58,148 nt of DNA, taken from Alkalihalobacterium chitinilyticum (lineage in GTDB: Bacteria > Bacillota > Bacilli > Bacillales > Bacillaceae_F). Positions 8,535 to 22,066 of the stretch are shown here, one piece after another (position 1 is the first letter of the stretch; each line of letters starts with the position of its first letter). The stretch is from positions 1 to 58,148 of the forward strand of contig NZ_JAOTPO010000014.1 in assembly GCF_029028005.1 (NCBI RefSeq), written 5' to 3'. The position numbers were made by a program, and so were the translations under genes. The notes under the pieces are model-generated. The model worked only from the letters and a program-made list of their open reading frames with translations, did not search any database and was not told the origin of the DNA.

Positions 8535-9257
8535 GTGGAAAAAAGAGGCATGTTATACGAAGGTAAAGCGAAAAGAATATATGAGACAAATGAGCAAGAT
8601 ATTTTGTGGATTGAGTACAAGGATGAAGCCACAGCCTTTAATGGTGAGAAGAAGGACACGATCATTGGTAAAGGTCGCTTAAATAATGAGATTACTTCTA
8701 TAATCTTCGAGAGATTAAGAGAAAAAGGTATTGAAAATCATTGGGTAAAAAGACTTTCAGAAACAGAACAACTTGTAAAAAAAGTAACGATTGTTCCACT
8801 TGAAGTGGTCGTTCGAAATATTATGGCAGGAAGCTTGGCAAAGCGATTAGGAATGGATGAAGGAACGGTAATGGATACACCGATCGTTGAATTTTACTAT
8901 AAAAATGACGACTTAGGTGATCCGCTCGTTACAGAAGATCACATTCAAGTGTTAAATATCGCTACACCAGGACAGCTGGAGAACATGCGTGAAATGGGTT
9001 TACAAGTCAATGAAGTTCTTAAAGAAGTGTTTGCAACGATTAATGTACGTTTAGTAGATTTCAAACTAGAATTTGGGATGACCAATGATGGTGAGCTGCT
9101 TCTTGCAGATGAAGTTTCACCTGATACATGTCGACTTTGGGATAAAGATACAAATCAAAAATTTGATAAAGACGTTTACCGTCGTAACTTAGGTAATTTG
9201 CAAGATGGATATCAAGAAATTTTAAATCGTTTAGGAGGATCATCATGTACAAAGTAA
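8535..9257 (+). CDS. purC: SAICAR synthetase PurC
   Basis: The enzyme joins CAIR and aspartate with ATP to give SAICAR. It has 240 residues and starts with GTG, with GGAGGG 8 bases upstream. Typical motifs are the N-terminal [21 protein letters not shown] near 95 and [14 protein letters not shown] near 197-210, the SAICAR synthetase signature. The last bases overlap the start of purS by 13 bases, showing coupling. A +1 frame over the first part of the gene was judged a shadow. Confidence 0.96.
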   Translation: MEKRGMLYEGKAKRIYETNEQDILWIEYKDEATAFNGEKKDTIIGKGRLNNEITSIIFERLREKGIENHWVKRLSETEQLVKKVTIVPLEVVVRNIMAGSLAKRLGMDEGTVMDTPIVEFYYKNDDLGDPLVTEDHIQVLNIATPGQLENMREMGLQVNEVLKEVFATINVRLVDFKLEFGMTNDGELLLADEVSPDTCRLWDKDTNQKFDKDVYRRNLGNLQDGYQEILNRLGGSSCTK

Positions 9258-9490
9258 AAGTATTCGTCACATTAAAGGAAAGTGTTTTAGACCCACAAGG
9301 AACTGCAGTTAAAGGATCTTTACATGCATTAACATATAACGAAGTAGAAGATGTTCGTATCGGTAAATATATGGAATTATTAATTGAAAAAAGTGAACAA
9401 GACATTGATGCAAGAGTAAAAGAAATGTGTGAAAAGCTTTTAGCGAACACAGTAATTGAAGATTATCGTTTTGAAGTAGAGGAGGCTTAA
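9245..9490 (+). CDS. purS: FGAM synthase subunit PurS
   Basis: The 81-residue protein forms the PurSQL complex that makes formylglycinamidine ribonucleotide. It bridges the glutaminase PurQ and the synthetase PurL. The sequence ([19 protein letters not shown], then GKYMEL and [10 protein letters not shown]) is the full family length. GGAGG lies inside the end of purC 6 bases before the ATG. The separate PurS confirms a Gram-positive type of FGAM synthase rather than the large single-chain form. Confidence 0.95.
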   Translation: MYKVKVFVTLKESVLDPQGTAVKGSLHALTYNEVEDVRIGKYMELLIEKSEQDIDARVKEMCEKLLANTVIEDYRFEVEEA

Positions 9491-9495
9491 TCTCT

Positions 9496-10179
9496 ATGAA
9501 ATTTGCAGTTATTGTCTTTCCAGGCTCGAACTGTGATGCAGATATGTACCATGCTATCGCAGATGCGCTTGGTGAGGAAGTTGAATACGTATGGCACGCA
9601 GAAACAGACTTAGATCAATTTGACGGAATTTTATTACCAGGTGGCTTTTCGTACGGTGACTATTTACGTTCAGGCGCAATTGCTCGTTTTGCCAATGTAA
9701 TGGAGTCTGTCATTAAAGCGGCTGAAGCTGGAAAACCTGTACTTGGTGTTTGTAACGGGTTTCAAGTTTTATTAGAAGCAGGGTTATTACCAGGGGCAAT
9801 GAAGCGTAACGAAAACTTAAAATTCATTTGCCGACCAGTAGATTTAGTCGTTGAAAACAATGAAACGATGTTTACTTCAGAATATGAACAAGGCCAAGTG
9901 GTTTCTATTCCTGTCGCTCACGGTGAAGGGAACTACTATTGTGATGAGGAAACACTTGCTAGCTTAAAAGAAAACAAACAAATTGTGTTCAGTTACAGTA
10001 CAAACGTTAACGGTTCTTTAGAGCAAATCGCTGGAATTATGAATGAACAAGGAAATGTACTCGGGATGATGCCACACCCAGAGCGTGCAGTAGAATCTCT
10101 TCTTGGCAGTGAAGACGGACTAAAATTATTTAAATCAATTTTGCGAAACTGGAGGGAAACCCATGTCGCTACATCGTGA
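9496..10179 (+). CDS. purQ: FGAM synthase glutaminase subunit PurQ
   Basis: A class I glutamine amidotransferase, it supplies ammonia for FGAM synthase. The 227 residues carry the nucleophile Cys86 in GVCNGFQ, and His194 and Glu196 in MPHPERAVE, the complete triad. The oxyanion strand motif [15 protein letters not shown] is present. AGGAGG ends in the purS stop region, and the 3' end overlaps purL by 17 bases. Confidence 0.97.
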   Translation: MKFAVIVFPGSNCDADMYHAIADALGEEVEYVWHAETDLDQFDGILLPGGFSYGDYLRSGAIARFANVMESVIKAAEAGKPVLGVCNGFQVLLEAGLLPGAMKRNENLKFICRPVDLVVENNETMFTSEYEQGQVVSIPVAHGEGNYYCDEETLASLKENKQIVFSYSTNVNGSLEQIAGIMNEQGNVLGMMPHPERAVESLLGSEDGLKLFKSILRNWRETHVATS

Positions 10180-12385
10180 ACCAACTCCTGAAATGATCAA
10201 AGAACAAAAAGTATATGCAGAAATGGGATTAACAGACGAAGAATTTGGTATGGTGGAGTCTATCTTAGGACGCTTACCAAACTATACAGAGATCGGTTTA
10301 TTCTCCGTTATGTGGTCGGAGCATTGTAGTTATAAAAACTCAAAAGTTCTACTGAAGAAATTCCCAGTTACTGGTGAAAAGGTACTTCAAGGGCCTGGTG
10401 AAGGCGCTGGAATTATTGATATCGGTGATGAGCAGGCGGTTGTTTTCAAAATTGAAAGTCACAATCACCCATCTGCCATTGAGCCATACCAAGGAGCTGC
10501 AACAGGTGTAGGTGGAATCCTGCGCGATGTATTCTCAATGGGAGCTCGTCCGATTTCGATCTTAAACTCATTACGTTTTGGTGAACTTACTTCACCAAAA
10601 GTGAAATATTTATTTGAAGAAGTCGTTGCAGGAATTGCTGGTTACGGAAACTGTGTCGGTGTTCCAACCGTTGGCGGAGAAGTGCAATTTGACCCTTGTT
10701 ATGAAGGAAACCCGCTTGTAAATGCAATGTGTGTCGGTTTAATCGATCACAAAGATATTAAAAAAGGACAAGCAAAAGGCGTAGGAAACACAGTCATGTA
10801 CGTTGGTGCTTCTACAGGCCGTGATGGTATTCACGGGGCAACTTTTGCTTCAGAAGAGCTGAGCGAAGCGTCAGAAGAAAAACGTCCTGCCGTTCAAGTT
10901 GGTGACCCATTTATGGAAAAACTATTACTTGAAGCAAGCCTTGAAATCATCCAATCAGACGCATTAGTTGGAATTCAAGACATGGGAGCTGCTGGTCTTA
11001 CATCCTCTTCTGCAGAGATGGCAAGTAAAGCAGGTTCAGGTATTGTAATGAACTTAGATGAAGTTCCACAGCGTGAAAAAAATATGTCAGCTTATGAAAT
11101 GATGTTATCTGAATCTCAGGAACGTATGCTAATCGTTGTTAAAAAAGGCAGAGAAGCTGAAATTCGTGAGATCGTTGAAAAATGGGGCTTAATGTGCCGC
11201 GAAATTGGTTATGTAACAGATGATAAAAAGTTACGCCTTCTACACAAAGGTGAAGTCGTTGCTGATGTGCCAGTAGATGCGCTTGCTGAAGATGCACCTG
11301 TTTACCACAAACCTTCTAAAGAGCCTGCTTACTACAGCGAATTCCAAGCACAAGAAAACGCGGCTCCTGAAGTTACAGATGCTAAGGAAACATTAATTAA
11401 CTTACTTTCACAACCTACAATTGCAAGTAAAGAGTGGGTTTATGATCAATATGATTACATGGTTCAAACAAATACTGTTGTTTCACCTGGTTCTGATGCT
11501 GCAGTTGTTCGTATTCGTGGAACAGAAAAAGCATTAGCGATGACAACAGATTGTAACTCTCGCTATTTGTATTTAGATCCAGAAGTCGGTGGTAAGATTG
11601 CAATTGCTGAAGCTGCACGTAATATCGTATGTTCGGGAGCAGAGCCGCTAGGAATTACAGATTGCTTAAACTACGGTAATCCGGAACGTCCAGAGATTTT
11701 CTGGCAATTAGAAAAGTCTACAGACGGAATGAGCGAAGCTTGTCGCGCATTTGGAGTTCCAGTTATCGGTGGTAACGTTTCTCTTTACAACGAAAGAAGC
11801 GGAGAGGCTGTATACCCAACACCTACAATTGGAATGGTCGGTTTAATTGAAAAAACAGAATATATTACTACACAAAACTTCAAGGAAGCTGGAGATGTGA
11901 TTTACCTTCTAGGCGAAACGAAGAAAGAATTCGGCGGAAGTGAACTTCAAAAGTTAGTAGAAGGCCGTATTTTTGGTAAAGCACCTGCAATTGATCTTGA
12001 AGAAGAAAAGAAACGTCAACAACAATTACTAGAAGCGATTCGCGCTGGATATGTTCAATCTGCACATGATATTGCAGAAGGTGGATTAGGAGTAGCGGTG
12101 GCAGAAAGTATGATCGACGGAGAAGTTGGAGCTTCTGTAACTATTGGAGAAGATGTCGTAACAGACCTTTTTGCTGAGTCTCAATCTCGATTTATCGTGA
12201 CAGTGAAAAAAGAACATCAAGCACAGTTTGAACAAATCGTTGATGCTAAAGTAATCGGGGAAGTAACAAACGATAAAGTATTAACAATTGCTTCAAATAA
12301 CGATGTACTGTTTACTGCAACCCAAGAAGAACTTGCTACTGCTTGGAAAGGAGCTATTCCATGCTTGCTGAAATCAAAGGCTTAA
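10163..12385 (+). CDS. purL: FGAM synthase synthetase subunit PurL (small type)
   Basis: The ATP-dependent subunit converts FGAR plus ammonia from PurQ to FGAM. At 740 residues it is the small PurL found with PurS and PurQ. Visible family features are the N-terminal [14 protein letters not shown], the ATP-site segment [21 protein letters not shown], the repeat half beginning near [10 protein letters not shown], and [15 protein letters not shown] late in the protein. ATG at 10163 with GGAGGG upstream lies inside purQ. Its end overlaps purF by 25 bases. Confidence 0.97.
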   Translation: MSLHREPTPEMIKEQKVYAEMGLTDEEFGMVESILGRLPNYTEIGLFSVMWSEHCSYKNSKVLLKKFPVTGEKVLQGPGEGAGIIDIGDEQAVVFKIESHNHPSAIEPYQGAATGVGGILRDVFSMGARPISILNSLRFGELTSPKVKYLFEEVVAGIAGYGNCVGVPTVGGEVQFDPCYEGNPLVNAMCVGLIDHKDIKKGQAKGVGNTVMYVGASTGRDGIHGATFASEELSEASEEKRPAVQVGDPFMEKLLLEASLEIIQSDALVGIQDMGAAGLTSSSAEMASKAGSGIVMNLDEVPQREKNMSAYEMMLSESQERMLIVVKKGREAEIREIVEKWGLMCREIGYVTDDKKLRLLHKGEVVADVPVDALAEDAPVYHKPSKEPAYYSEFQAQENAAPEVTDAKETLINLLSQPTIASKEWVYDQYDYMVQTNTVVSPGSDAAVVRIRGTEKALAMTTDCNSRYLYLDPEVGGKIAIAEAARNIVCSGAEPLGITDCLNYGNPERPEIFWQLEKSTDGMSEACRAFGVPVIGGNVSLYNERSGEAVYPTPTIGMVGLIEKTEYITTQNFKEAGDVIYLLGETKKEFGGSELQKLVEGRIFGKAPAIDLEEEKKRQQQLLEAIRAGYVQSAHDIAEGGLGVAVAESMIDGEVGASVTIGEDVVTDLFAESQSRFIVTVKKEHQAQFEQIVDAKVIGEVTNDKVLTIASNNDVLFTATQEELATAWKGAIPCLLKSKA

Positions 12386-13773
12386 ATGAAGAGTGTGGGG
12401 TATTTGCTGTCTGGGGACATAAAGATGCGGCTCAAATCACGTACTACGGTTTGCACAGCTTACAACACCGCGGTCAAGAAGGTGCTGGGATTGTCGTTAC
12501 AGATGGAGAAAACTTAACAGCTCATAAAGGTTTAGGTCTTGTTAATGAAGTGTTTGCATCGAAAGACTTTGAAACTCTTTATGGTAAAGCAGCCATCGGT
12601 CACGTTCGTTATGCAACAGCAGGAGGAGGCGGCATCGCTAATGTTCAGCCGCTTCTCTTCCGCTCTCAGACGAGCAGTCTAGCGATTGCACACAACGGAA
12701 ATTTAGTAAACGCCAATCAATTAAAGCACCAACTTGAAAGCATGGGAAGTATTTTTCAATCGACTTCAGATACGGAAGTGCTAGCTCATTTGATTAAAAG
12801 AAGTACGTATCCTCGTCTAGAAGATAAAATGATGAACTCTTTAACAATGATCAAAGGCGCCTATGCTTTTGTCGTGTTAACGGAAGATAAATTAATGGTT
12901 GCTTTAGACCCGAACGGTTTAAGGCCGCTTTCGTTAGGAAAACTGGGAGATGCTTATGTTGTTGCTTCTGAAACCTGTGCTTTTGATGTAGTTGGAGCAA
13001 AGTTTGAACGAGAAGTAAAGCCAGGGGAAATTATCGTCATTGACGATGAAGGAATCAGAAGTGAAGTGTTTGCTCAATCTTCTGGAAGAGCAATTTGTAG
13101 CATGGAGTATATTTACTTTGCTCGCCCGGATAGTAATGTCGATGAAATTAATGTTCATAAAGCGCGTAAAAACTTAGGAAAGCAACTTGCCCTCCAAGCA
13201 CCGATTGAAGCGGATGTCGTGACAGGTGTTCCTGACTCGAGTATTTCAGCAGCCATTGGCTATGCGGAGCAAACAGGAATTCCATACGAACTAGGATTAA
13301 TCAAAAATCGATACGTTGGACGTACATTTATTCAGCCTTCACAAGAATTACGTGAACAAGGTGTAAAGATGAAGCTTTCTGCTGTTCGTGGTGTAGTCGA
13401 AGGTAAACGTGTTGTGATGATTGATGACTCGATTGTACGTGGTACAACTAGTCGTCGAATTGTAAGAATGTTAAGAGAAGCAGGGGCAACGGAGGTCCAT
13501 GTTCGTATTAGTTCACCACCGATTACGAATCCTTGCTTTTATGGTATAGATACATCTACAAAAGAAGAGTTAATTGCTTCTAGTCATAGTATTGAAGAAA
13601 TGAGAGAAATGATGGGAGCAGACAGCTTAGAGTTTTTAAGTGTTGAAGGAATGCTTGAGGGAATTGGCAGATCGAATGAAGATACCAATTGCGGACAATG
13701 CGTAGCATGTTTTACAGGAAGTTATCCAACAGAAATATATCCACATACAATGCACCCTCACGATAAGTGCTAG
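12361..13773 (+). CDS. purF: amidophosphoribosyltransferase PurF
   Basis: It catalyses the committed step, PRPP plus glutamine to phosphoribosylamine. Start choice: ATG at 12361 with AAAGGAG upstream gives the propeptide [11 protein letters not shown] before Cys12, the nucleophile after processing, as in B. subtilis. An upstream TTG would lengthen the propeptide. The protein has 470 residues. The PRPP loop [15 protein letters not shown] is clear. Cysteines that hold a 4Fe-4S cluster in the B. subtilis enzyme are kept (GRAICSM, TNPCFYG and the late CGQC). The cluster links stability to oxygen and growth phase in that homologue. Confidence 0.97.
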   Translation: MLAEIKGLNEECGVFAVWGHKDAAQITYYGLHSLQHRGQEGAGIVVTDGENLTAHKGLGLVNEVFASKDFETLYGKAAIGHVRYATAGGGGIANVQPLLFRSQTSSLAIAHNGNLVNANQLKHQLESMGSIFQSTSDTEVLAHLIKRSTYPRLEDKMMNSLTMIKGAYAFVVLTEDKLMVALDPNGLRPLSLGKLGDAYVVASETCAFDVVGAKFEREVKPGEIIVIDDEGIRSEVFAQSSGRAICSMEYIYFARPDSNVDEINVHKARKNLGKQLALQAPIEADVVTGVPDSSISAAIGYAEQTGIPYELGLIKNRYVGRTFIQPSQELREQGVKMKLSAVRGVVEGKRVVMIDDSIVRGTTSRRIVRMLREAGATEVHVRISSPPITNPCFYGIDTSTKEELIASSHSIEEMREMMGADSLEFLSVEGMLEGIGRSNEDTNCGQCVACFTGSYPTEIYPHTMHPHDKC

Positions 13774-13797
13774 AGTACGTGGACAGGAGGAAAAACG

Positions 13798-14832
13798 ATG
13801 TCTGAAGCATATAAAAAAGCTGGAGTCGATATAGAAGCGGGCTATGAAGCCGTAGAACGGATGAAGAAGCATGTAGCTAGAACGAAACGCCCTGAAGTTT
13901 TAGGCGGCTTAGGATCATTCGGTGGAATGTTTGACCTATCTCAATTTAACTTTAAAGAGCCTGTGCTCGTATCAGGAACGGACGGTGTAGGTACAAAACT
14001 CATGCTCGCATTTATGATGGAACAACATGATACAATCGGAATTGATGCCGTTGCGATGTGTGTTAATGATATCGTCGTTCAAGGAGCTGAACCACTATAT
14101 TTCCTAGATTACATCGCTTGTGGAAAAGCGGACCCTGAACGAATTGAAGCGATCGTTAAAGGAATAGCAGACGGGTGTGAACAAGCTGGCTGTGCGATCG
14201 TCGGCGGTGAAACAGCAGAAATGCCTGGAATGTATTCTGAAGAAGAATATGATTTAGCTGGATTTGCTGTTGGAATTGGTGAAAAGTCGAAACTTATTAC
14301 GGGTAATGAGATTGAAGAAGGCGATGTGATCATCGGACTTGCTTCCAATGGACTTCATTCCAATGGATTCTCTCTTGTACGTAAAGTTTTACTAGAACAA
14401 GCACAATTATCTTTACAAGAAGAGGTCTCAAGCTTAGGAAGAACTTTAGGGGAAGAGTTATTACAACCTACAAGAATATACGTGAAACCATTACTTGAAG
14501 CTATGGCAAACTATAACATTAAAGGTTTAGCGCATATCACTGGTGGTGGATTTTATGAAAATCTTCCAAGAATGCTGCCGGACGGTGTAGGTGTCCATAT
14601 TGATTTCGGCTCATGGCCGATCCACCCAATTTTTGAGTTAATACAAGAAAAAGGTGAAATCACAAGTAAGGACATGTTCTCTACGTTTAACATGGGGATC
14701 GGGATGGCAGTCGTTGTCTCAGAAAGTGAGATGCATCCAGTTCTTCAAAAATTAAATGAATCTGGTGAAAAAGCCTATATTATTGGACGAGTAACTAAAG
14801 AAGCGGGAGTTTCTATTGGAGGACTCGAGTAA
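13798..14832 (+). CDS. purM: AIR synthetase PurM
   Basis: The enzyme converts FGAM to AIR with ATP. It has 344 residues of the PurM/AIRS fold. The N-terminal [11 protein letters not shown], the nucleotide-binding [14 protein letters not shown] and [11 protein letters not shown] are the standard motifs. GGAGGAAAAACG precedes the ATG. The stop overlaps the purN start by one base (TAATG). Length and order are as in B. subtilis. Confidence 0.97.
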   Translation: MSEAYKKAGVDIEAGYEAVERMKKHVARTKRPEVLGGLGSFGGMFDLSQFNFKEPVLVSGTDGVGTKLMLAFMMEQHDTIGIDAVAMCVNDIVVQGAEPLYFLDYIACGKADPERIEAIVKGIADGCEQAGCAIVGGETAEMPGMYSEEEYDLAGFAVGIGEKSKLITGNEIEEGDVIIGLASNGLHSNGFSLVRKVLLEQAQLSLQEEVSSLGRTLGEELLQPTRIYVKPLLEAMANYNIKGLAHITGGGFYENLPRMLPDGVGVHIDFGSWPIHPIFELIQEKGEITSKDMFSTFNMGIGMAVVVSESEMHPVLQKLNESGEKAYIIGRVTKEAGVSIGGLE

Positions 14833-15398
14833 TGAAAAAAATAGCGGTTTTCGCTTCTGGAAGCGGTTCTAACTTTCAAGCGATAATTAATGAGATCGAG
14901 CGAGGCGAGCTAAGTGCTCACATCGCTCTTCTCGTTTGTGATAGATCAGAAGCTAAGGCGATTGAAAGGGCAAAAACTCACGGAATTGACACGTTTGTTT
15001 TTAACCCGAAGGCCTATGCTAGTAAAGAAGAGTTTGAACAAGAAATTATTGATGAATTACAAAAAAGAGATGTCGAGTTTATTGTTCTTGCAGGATATAT
15101 GCGTTTAGTTGGTACAACGTTATTGAGTGCTTATGAAGGGAAAATTGTTAACATTCATCCTTCTTTATTACCGTCTTTTCCTGGAAAAGATGCAATTGGA
15201 CAAGCCCTTCTTGCAGGTGTAAAAGTCACAGGTGTTACAATCCATTATGTCGATCAAGGGATGGACACGGGACAAATTATCGCTCAAGAAGCGGTTACTA
15301 TAGAAGAAAATGAAACAAGAGAAACATTAACGACGAAAATCCAACAGGTAGAGCATCGCCTGTATTATAAAACTTTAATTGAACTTTTATCGATATAA
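14832..15398 (+). CDS. purN: GAR transformylase PurN
   Basis: It transfers a formyl group from 10-formyl-THF to glycinamide ribonucleotide. The 188 residues contain [13 protein letters not shown] for phosphate binding at the N-terminus and [11 protein letters not shown] near 107-117, including the catalytic His. [13 protein letters not shown] follows with the conserved Asp. It overlaps purM by one base. Its end carries the ribosome site for purH. Confidence 0.96.
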   Translation: MKKIAVFASGSGSNFQAIINEIERGELSAHIALLVCDRSEAKAIERAKTHGIDTFVFNPKAYASKEEFEQEIIDELQKRDVEFIVLAGYMRLVGTTLLSAYEGKIVNIHPSLLPSFPGKDAIGQALLAGVKVTGVTIHYVDQGMDTGQIIAQEAVTIEENETRETLTTKIQQVEHRLYYKTLIELLSI

Positions 15399-15411
15399 GG
15401 AGGACACTAAG

Positions 15412-18315
<2,904 letters not shown>

Positions 18316-18338
18316 GGGATTTCATCTCCTTTATAATA

Positions 18339-18374
18339 AGAGAGGCTGTACTCAATATTATTGAGTTAGCCTCT
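18339..18374 (+). terminator. terminator of the pur operon
   Basis: AGAGGCT (18341-18347) pairs with AGCCTCT (18368-18374), with an inner ACTCAAT / ATTGAGT stem, and six T follow. It stops rightward transcription from purD. On the other strand it lies between the DUF2892 gene and the 32-residue protein gene. Confidence 0.85.
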
Positions 18375-18421
18375 TTTTTAACATGATTTAGTTGGCGTTC
18401 TCATACAGTAATAAACGACCC

Positions 18422-18700
18422 TTATAATGTATCAACCGTTTCTTGCAGTTTTTCACTGTCAACATTCGTTTGTTGTTCATTGTTTTGTTTTTTAATTTGT
18501 ACGACTTGTTCTTCAAACATGTATGTTAAAGGACAAAAACGAGTAATTCCTTCTGCTACCTTCATTGCACCCATCATTGCGACAAACAATGGCATACTTC
18601 TATATGGTTTTTTCACTATCTTTGCTGTTGCCCAAGCAAGGACAGTAAAGCCGCAAGTAATACGAACAAATGCATTAATCATTCCAATATTTGGTTTCAT
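18422..18700 (-). CDS. DUF2892 (YgaP transmembrane-like) protein
   Basis: The product has 92 residues. Its start MKPNIGMINAFVRITCGF and the following two helices (about 8-24 and 34-50, with FVAMMGAMKVAEGITRFCPL) are the inner-membrane DUF2892/YgaP-TM module. A hydrophilic Gln/Asn/Glu-rich tail follows from residue 65. A rhodanese domain, often fused in other species, is absent. It is divergent from yerA and could be cotranscribed leftward with the 32-residue protein gene, although a hairpin stands between them. Function unknown. Confidence 0.7.
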   Translation of the reverse strand: MKPNIGMINAFVRITCGFTVLAWATAKIVKKPYRSMPLFVAMMGAMKVAEGITRFCPLTYMFEEQVVQIKKQNNEQQTNVDSEKLQETVDTL

Positions 18701-18830
18701 TTAACTGACAACACCTTTCTGACAGATTATTTTGTAAAATTTCTAATAAATTGTATAACTTTAATGTGTTAAACGGTGAAAATATGGTACGATAATATAA
18801 ATAAGCTCAAGTAGAAATGGGTGAGTTAAA

Positions 18831-20573
18831 ATGGCTGAACGTATCTATCGTTGGACAAAGAAACTTTTAAGACAACAACTAGCGGTCATTCGTGGAGAGT
18901 TAGCCCCTACTGTTGTATTAAAAAATGCAACTTATCTTAATAGTGTAAGAAAAAAATGGCTTAAAGCCCATATATGGATTTATGAAGATCGAATCGTTTA
19001 CGTAGGCGATCAAATGCCTGCACAATTTAAAGGAACTTCAATTATTGATTGCAGCGATCAATATATCGTACCAGGTTATATTGAACCACATGCTCATCCT
19101 TTTCAGTTATATAATCCCCAGAGCTTTGCTAAATATGCATCGACTCGAGGAACGACAACATTGATTAATGATAATCTTATGTTCTTTTTACATCTCGAAA
19201 AAAAGAAAGCGCTTACGCTCATTGAAGAATTAGATAGGCTTCCGACCTCAATGTACTGGTGGTGTCGTTACGACGCACAGACGGAATTAGACGGGGAGGA
19301 AGAGTGCTTTTCTAATTCAAGAATGAAAGCATGGCTCGAACACCATCTTGTTGTTCAAGGTGGAGAGCTGACGTCTTGGCCAAAAGTGTTAGCCGGGGAT
19401 GACTCCATTCTTCATTGGATGCAAGAAACAAGGCGCTTACGGAAACCGATTGAGGGACACTTTCCAGGAGCGTCTGAACGAACGCTTACTCAAATGGCTT
19501 TATTAGGGGTGACATCAGATCACGAAGCGATGACCGGTGAGGATGCGGTGATGAGGTTAAACCTAGGGTACACGACATCTTTACGGCATTCTTCCATTCG
19601 TCCCGATTTACCAAGGTTGTTAAAAGAAATGTTAGAATTGGATGTAGATGATTTTACAAACTGCCTGCTAACTACTGATGGATCGACTCCAACCTTTTAT
19701 GAACAAGGAGTTATTGATCATTTAATTCAAATTGCAATCGAAAGTGGTGTTCCACTAGTTGAGGCTTACAATATGGCCTCTTACAATGTGGCTAAATACT
19801 ATAATTTAGACTACAAAATTGGAATGATTGCGCCAGGGCGAGTTGCGCATCTTAACTTTTTATCTGAAAAAGACAACCCTGTCCCGACATCAGTAATGGC
19901 AAAAGGTCAATGGGTTGTTCGCGATAACGAGATCGTTGAAAGTTATGAGGGCTTTCCATGGAAAAAATATGAGATGGGGCCACTGCAGTTAGATTGGGAC
20001 ATCACAGAAGAGGATCTTCATTTTTCGATGCCAATGGGTATTGAGTTAGTGAATTCCGTCATTTTGAAGCCCTTTCAAATCTCAGTTGAAGGTACAGGAG
20101 ACAACCTTTCTAAGGAACACTGTGAGAGCTTTTTTGTCTTGCTTGACCGAAAAGGAAAATGGCGTATCAATACCATTATTAAAGGATTTGGTAATAAAGT
20201 TTCTGGCTTTGCAAGTTCATTTTCGAATACAGGCGATATCGTAGTAATCGGTAAAAATAAACAAGATATGATGTTTGCCTTTGAACAATTGAAACAACAA
20301 GGAGGAGGTATTGTCCTTGTTGAAGACGGCGAAGTCATTAGTAGTATTCCTTTAAGGTTAATGGGGATTATGTCCGATGAAGCAATGGAAGAAGTAGTTG
20401 AGAAAGAGAAAGATCTTGTTCGCGAATTAAAGAAGCGCGGTTATGCTTACGAGGACCCTATTTATAGTTTATTATTTTTCTCGTCTACACATTTACCGTA
20501 CATCCGGGTAACACAACATGGAATTTATGACGTTTATAATAAAAAAGTACTCTTTCCTTCAATTATGCGTTAA
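18831..20573 (+). CDS. yerA: YerA, adenine-deaminase-like amidohydrolase
   Basis: The product is 580 residues with the amidohydrolase architecture of adenine deaminases: an N-terminal beta part, a TIM barrel and a C-terminal domain. The metal-binding motif EPHAHPF is at 85-91, GHFPGA lies near 212, and TSDHEAMTG near 228. The position between purD and yerB matches B. subtilis yerA, an adenine deaminase homologue. It is a paralogue of the adeC gene at 22067, and the metal motif differs (E-P-H-A-H here against D-G-H-V-H). Whether it deaminates adenine is not proven by the sequence. GGGTGAG precedes the ATG. Confidence 0.88.
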   Translation: MAERIYRWTKKLLRQQLAVIRGELAPTVVLKNATYLNSVRKKWLKAHIWIYEDRIVYVGDQMPAQFKGTSIIDCSDQYIVPGYIEPHAHPFQLYNPQSFAKYASTRGTTTLINDNLMFFLHLEKKKALTLIEELDRLPTSMYWWCRYDAQTELDGEEECFSNSRMKAWLEHHLVVQGGELTSWPKVLAGDDSILHWMQETRRLRKPIEGHFPGASERTLTQMALLGVTSDHEAMTGEDAVMRLNLGYTTSLRHSSIRPDLPRLLKEMLELDVDDFTNCLLTTDGSTPTFYEQGVIDHLIQIAIESGVPLVEAYNMASYNVAKYYNLDYKIGMIAPGRVAHLNFLSEKDNPVPTSVMAKGQWVVRDNEIVESYEGFPWKKYEMGPLQLDWDITEEDLHFSMPMGIELVNSVILKPFQISVEGTGDNLSKEHCESFFVLLDRKGKWRINTIIKGFGNKVSGFASSFSNTGDIVVIGKNKQDMMFAFEQLKQQGGGIVLVEDGEVISSIPLRLMGIMSDEAMEEVVEKEKDLVRELKKRGYAYEDPIYSLLFFSSTHLPYIRVTQHGIYDVYNKKVLFPSIMR

Positions 20574-20621
20574 ACTATTAAAGAACATTTATATTATATT
20601 GGGTCAAAGGTCGTGTAATCA

Positions 20622-21659
20622 TTGAAGAATTCATCGAAACTTTTATTAACAGCTATGTTAGCTATAACGATCAGCATGACAGGGTGTAAAAAAGATAAAG
20701 AAACGGTTCAAGATGATCCTGTTAAACAGGAGGAGCCGCAAGAAGAGGTTGTTGAGTATGAGACAATTTTTCCTTTAACAGGCATTCCAACTGATGCAGC
20801 CATCGATCATCGACCATTTGCTGTCACGATTAATAATCATCGTCAAGCGAGACCACAGTCCGGTTTGTTAGAGGCAGATGTTGTATATGAAGTTCTTTCA
20901 GAATATGAGATCACTCGTCTCGTTGCTATTTATCATAGTATGGAGCCGGAATACGTGGGGCCAGTTCGAAGTGCTAGAGGGTACCACATTGACTTAGCAA
21001 AGGGCTATGATGCGTTTTTCGTTAGTCATGGATGGAGTCCGGATGCAAAAGAAAGACTGCTTATCCAAAATGAGACAGATTACCTAAATGGAATGGAAGG
21101 CAATAATGACGGAGCACTGTTTAAACGATCATCTGATCGAAAAGCGCCTCACAATTCGTATATTACGTATGATAATATTGTGAAGGGATTAGAAGCGAAA
21201 GGCTATAATCTGATGGGTGAAACGGCACCGTTAACCTTCTATGAAGAGGATGATGTTGAACTTGAAGGAAGCACTGCTGAGAGCGTAACGATCGACTATC
21301 ATAACCTTTATGATGTAACTTATAAATATGATGAAGCGAAAAAAACATTTTCACGGTATAATGGGTCTTATCATGCTGTAGATTATGCAACGGCAGAACC
21401 ACTTGCGATCCACAATATCTTTGTTGTTGAAACAAAGCATGAAGTCATAGATGAACAAGGTCGACGAAAAATCGATTTAACATCAGGTGGTAAAGGATTA
21501 TTGTTACAAAAAGGTGTAGCAATTGAAGTAGATTGGGTGAATAAAGACGGAAAATTACTGCCTGAGAAGAATGGTGAGCTGGTGAAGTTTGTACCAGGTC
21601 AAACGTGGATTAATATTATTCCAGAAAAGATTGAACAACGAGTAATTATTGAAGAATAG
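20622..21659 (+). CDS. yerB: DUF3048 lipoprotein YerB
   Basis: The product has 345 residues and starts at TTG. A lipoprotein signal peptide with lipobox ITISMTGC gives a lipid-anchored Cys22, followed by an acidic Glu/Gln/Pro-rich linker. The DUF3048 domain then begins near FPLTGIP and includes GPVRSARGYHIDLAKGYDAFF. The family is conserved in bacilli; in B. subtilis YerB is a surface lipoprotein without a firmly defined role. It lies 48 bases after yerA and 15 bases before yerC. Not a metabolic enzyme by any visible motif. Confidence 0.87.
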   Translation: MKNSSKLLLTAMLAITISMTGCKKDKETVQDDPVKQEEPQEEVVEYETIFPLTGIPTDAAIDHRPFAVTINNHRQARPQSGLLEADVVYEVLSEYEITRLVAIYHSMEPEYVGPVRSARGYHIDLAKGYDAFFVSHGWSPDAKERLLIQNETDYLNGMEGNNDGALFKRSSDRKAPHNSYITYDNIVKGLEAKGYNLMGETAPLTFYEEDDVELEGSTAESVTIDYHNLYDVTYKYDEAKKTFSRYNGSYHAVDYATAEPLAIHNIFVVETKHEVIDEQGRRKIDLTSGGKGLLLQKGVAIEVDWVNKDGKLLPEKNGELVKFVPGQTWINIIPEKIEQRVIIEE

Positions 21660-21674
21660 GAAGAGGTGAAATCA

Positions 21675-21995
21675 TTGCAAATTAATAAGTTACGTGGAAA
21701 AGAATTAGACCAACTATTTAATGCAATCTTATCGCTAAATGATTTAGAGGAATGTTATCAGTTTTTTGATGACTTATGCACAATAAATGAGATCCAATCG
21801 TTAGCACAACGTCTGGAAGTAGCACGTATGCTCCAATTAGGAAACACGTACCATAAAATTGAAACAGAAACCGGCGCAAGTACGGCTACGATTTCAAGGG
21901 TTAAGCGTTGTCTCAACTATGGTAACGATGGCTATAAAATGACGTTAGACCGAGTGCACGGCGAAATCAAAGAAGAAAACGAAGAAAAAGAATAA
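21675..21995 (+). CDS. yerC: TrpR-like regulator YerC
   Basis: The 106-residue protein has a TrpR/YerC-YecD fold. The helix-turn-helix includes ARMLQLGNTYHKIETETGAS and TATISRVKRCLNYGNDGY. Start choice: TTG at 21675 has GGAAGAGGTG 7 bases upstream and gives MQINKLRGKELD; the in-frame GTG at 21666 lies within that ribosome site. It probably binds DNA, with unknown targets. It is cotranscribed with yerB, and a large hairpin terminator follows. Confidence 0.85.
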   Translation: MQINKLRGKELDQLFNAILSLNDLEECYQFFDDLCTINEIQSLAQRLEVARMLQLGNTYHKIETETGASTATISRVKRCLNYGNDGYKMTLDRVHGEIKEENEEKE

Positions 21996-22006
21996 AAGAG
22001 CAAAAC

Positions 22007-22061
22007 GGTGCCAGGCACCTTCAACACTGCAAAGTGTTAAAGGTACCTGGCACCTCTTTTT
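22007..22061. terminator. long hairpin terminator with GGTGCCAGGCACC arms
   Basis: GGTGCCAGG (22007-22015) pairs with CCTGGCACC (22046-22054), ACCTT with AAGGT, and AACACT with AGTGTT, around a GCAA loop; a run of T follows. It sits between convergent yerC and adeC. The GGTGCCAGGCACC word is a familiar dispersed motif in bacilli (general recollection, not searched). Confidence 0.85.
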
Positions 22062-22066
22062 TTCCT

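Noticed and set aside
8473-8682. 69-residue rightward frame over the start of purC
   Set aside because: It lies in another frame of purC, which has clear family motifs and its own ribosome site.
12343-12360. Longer purF start at an upstream TTG
   Set aside because: The ATG at 12361 has AAAGGAG at proper distance and gives the known 11-residue propeptide before the nucleophile Cys.
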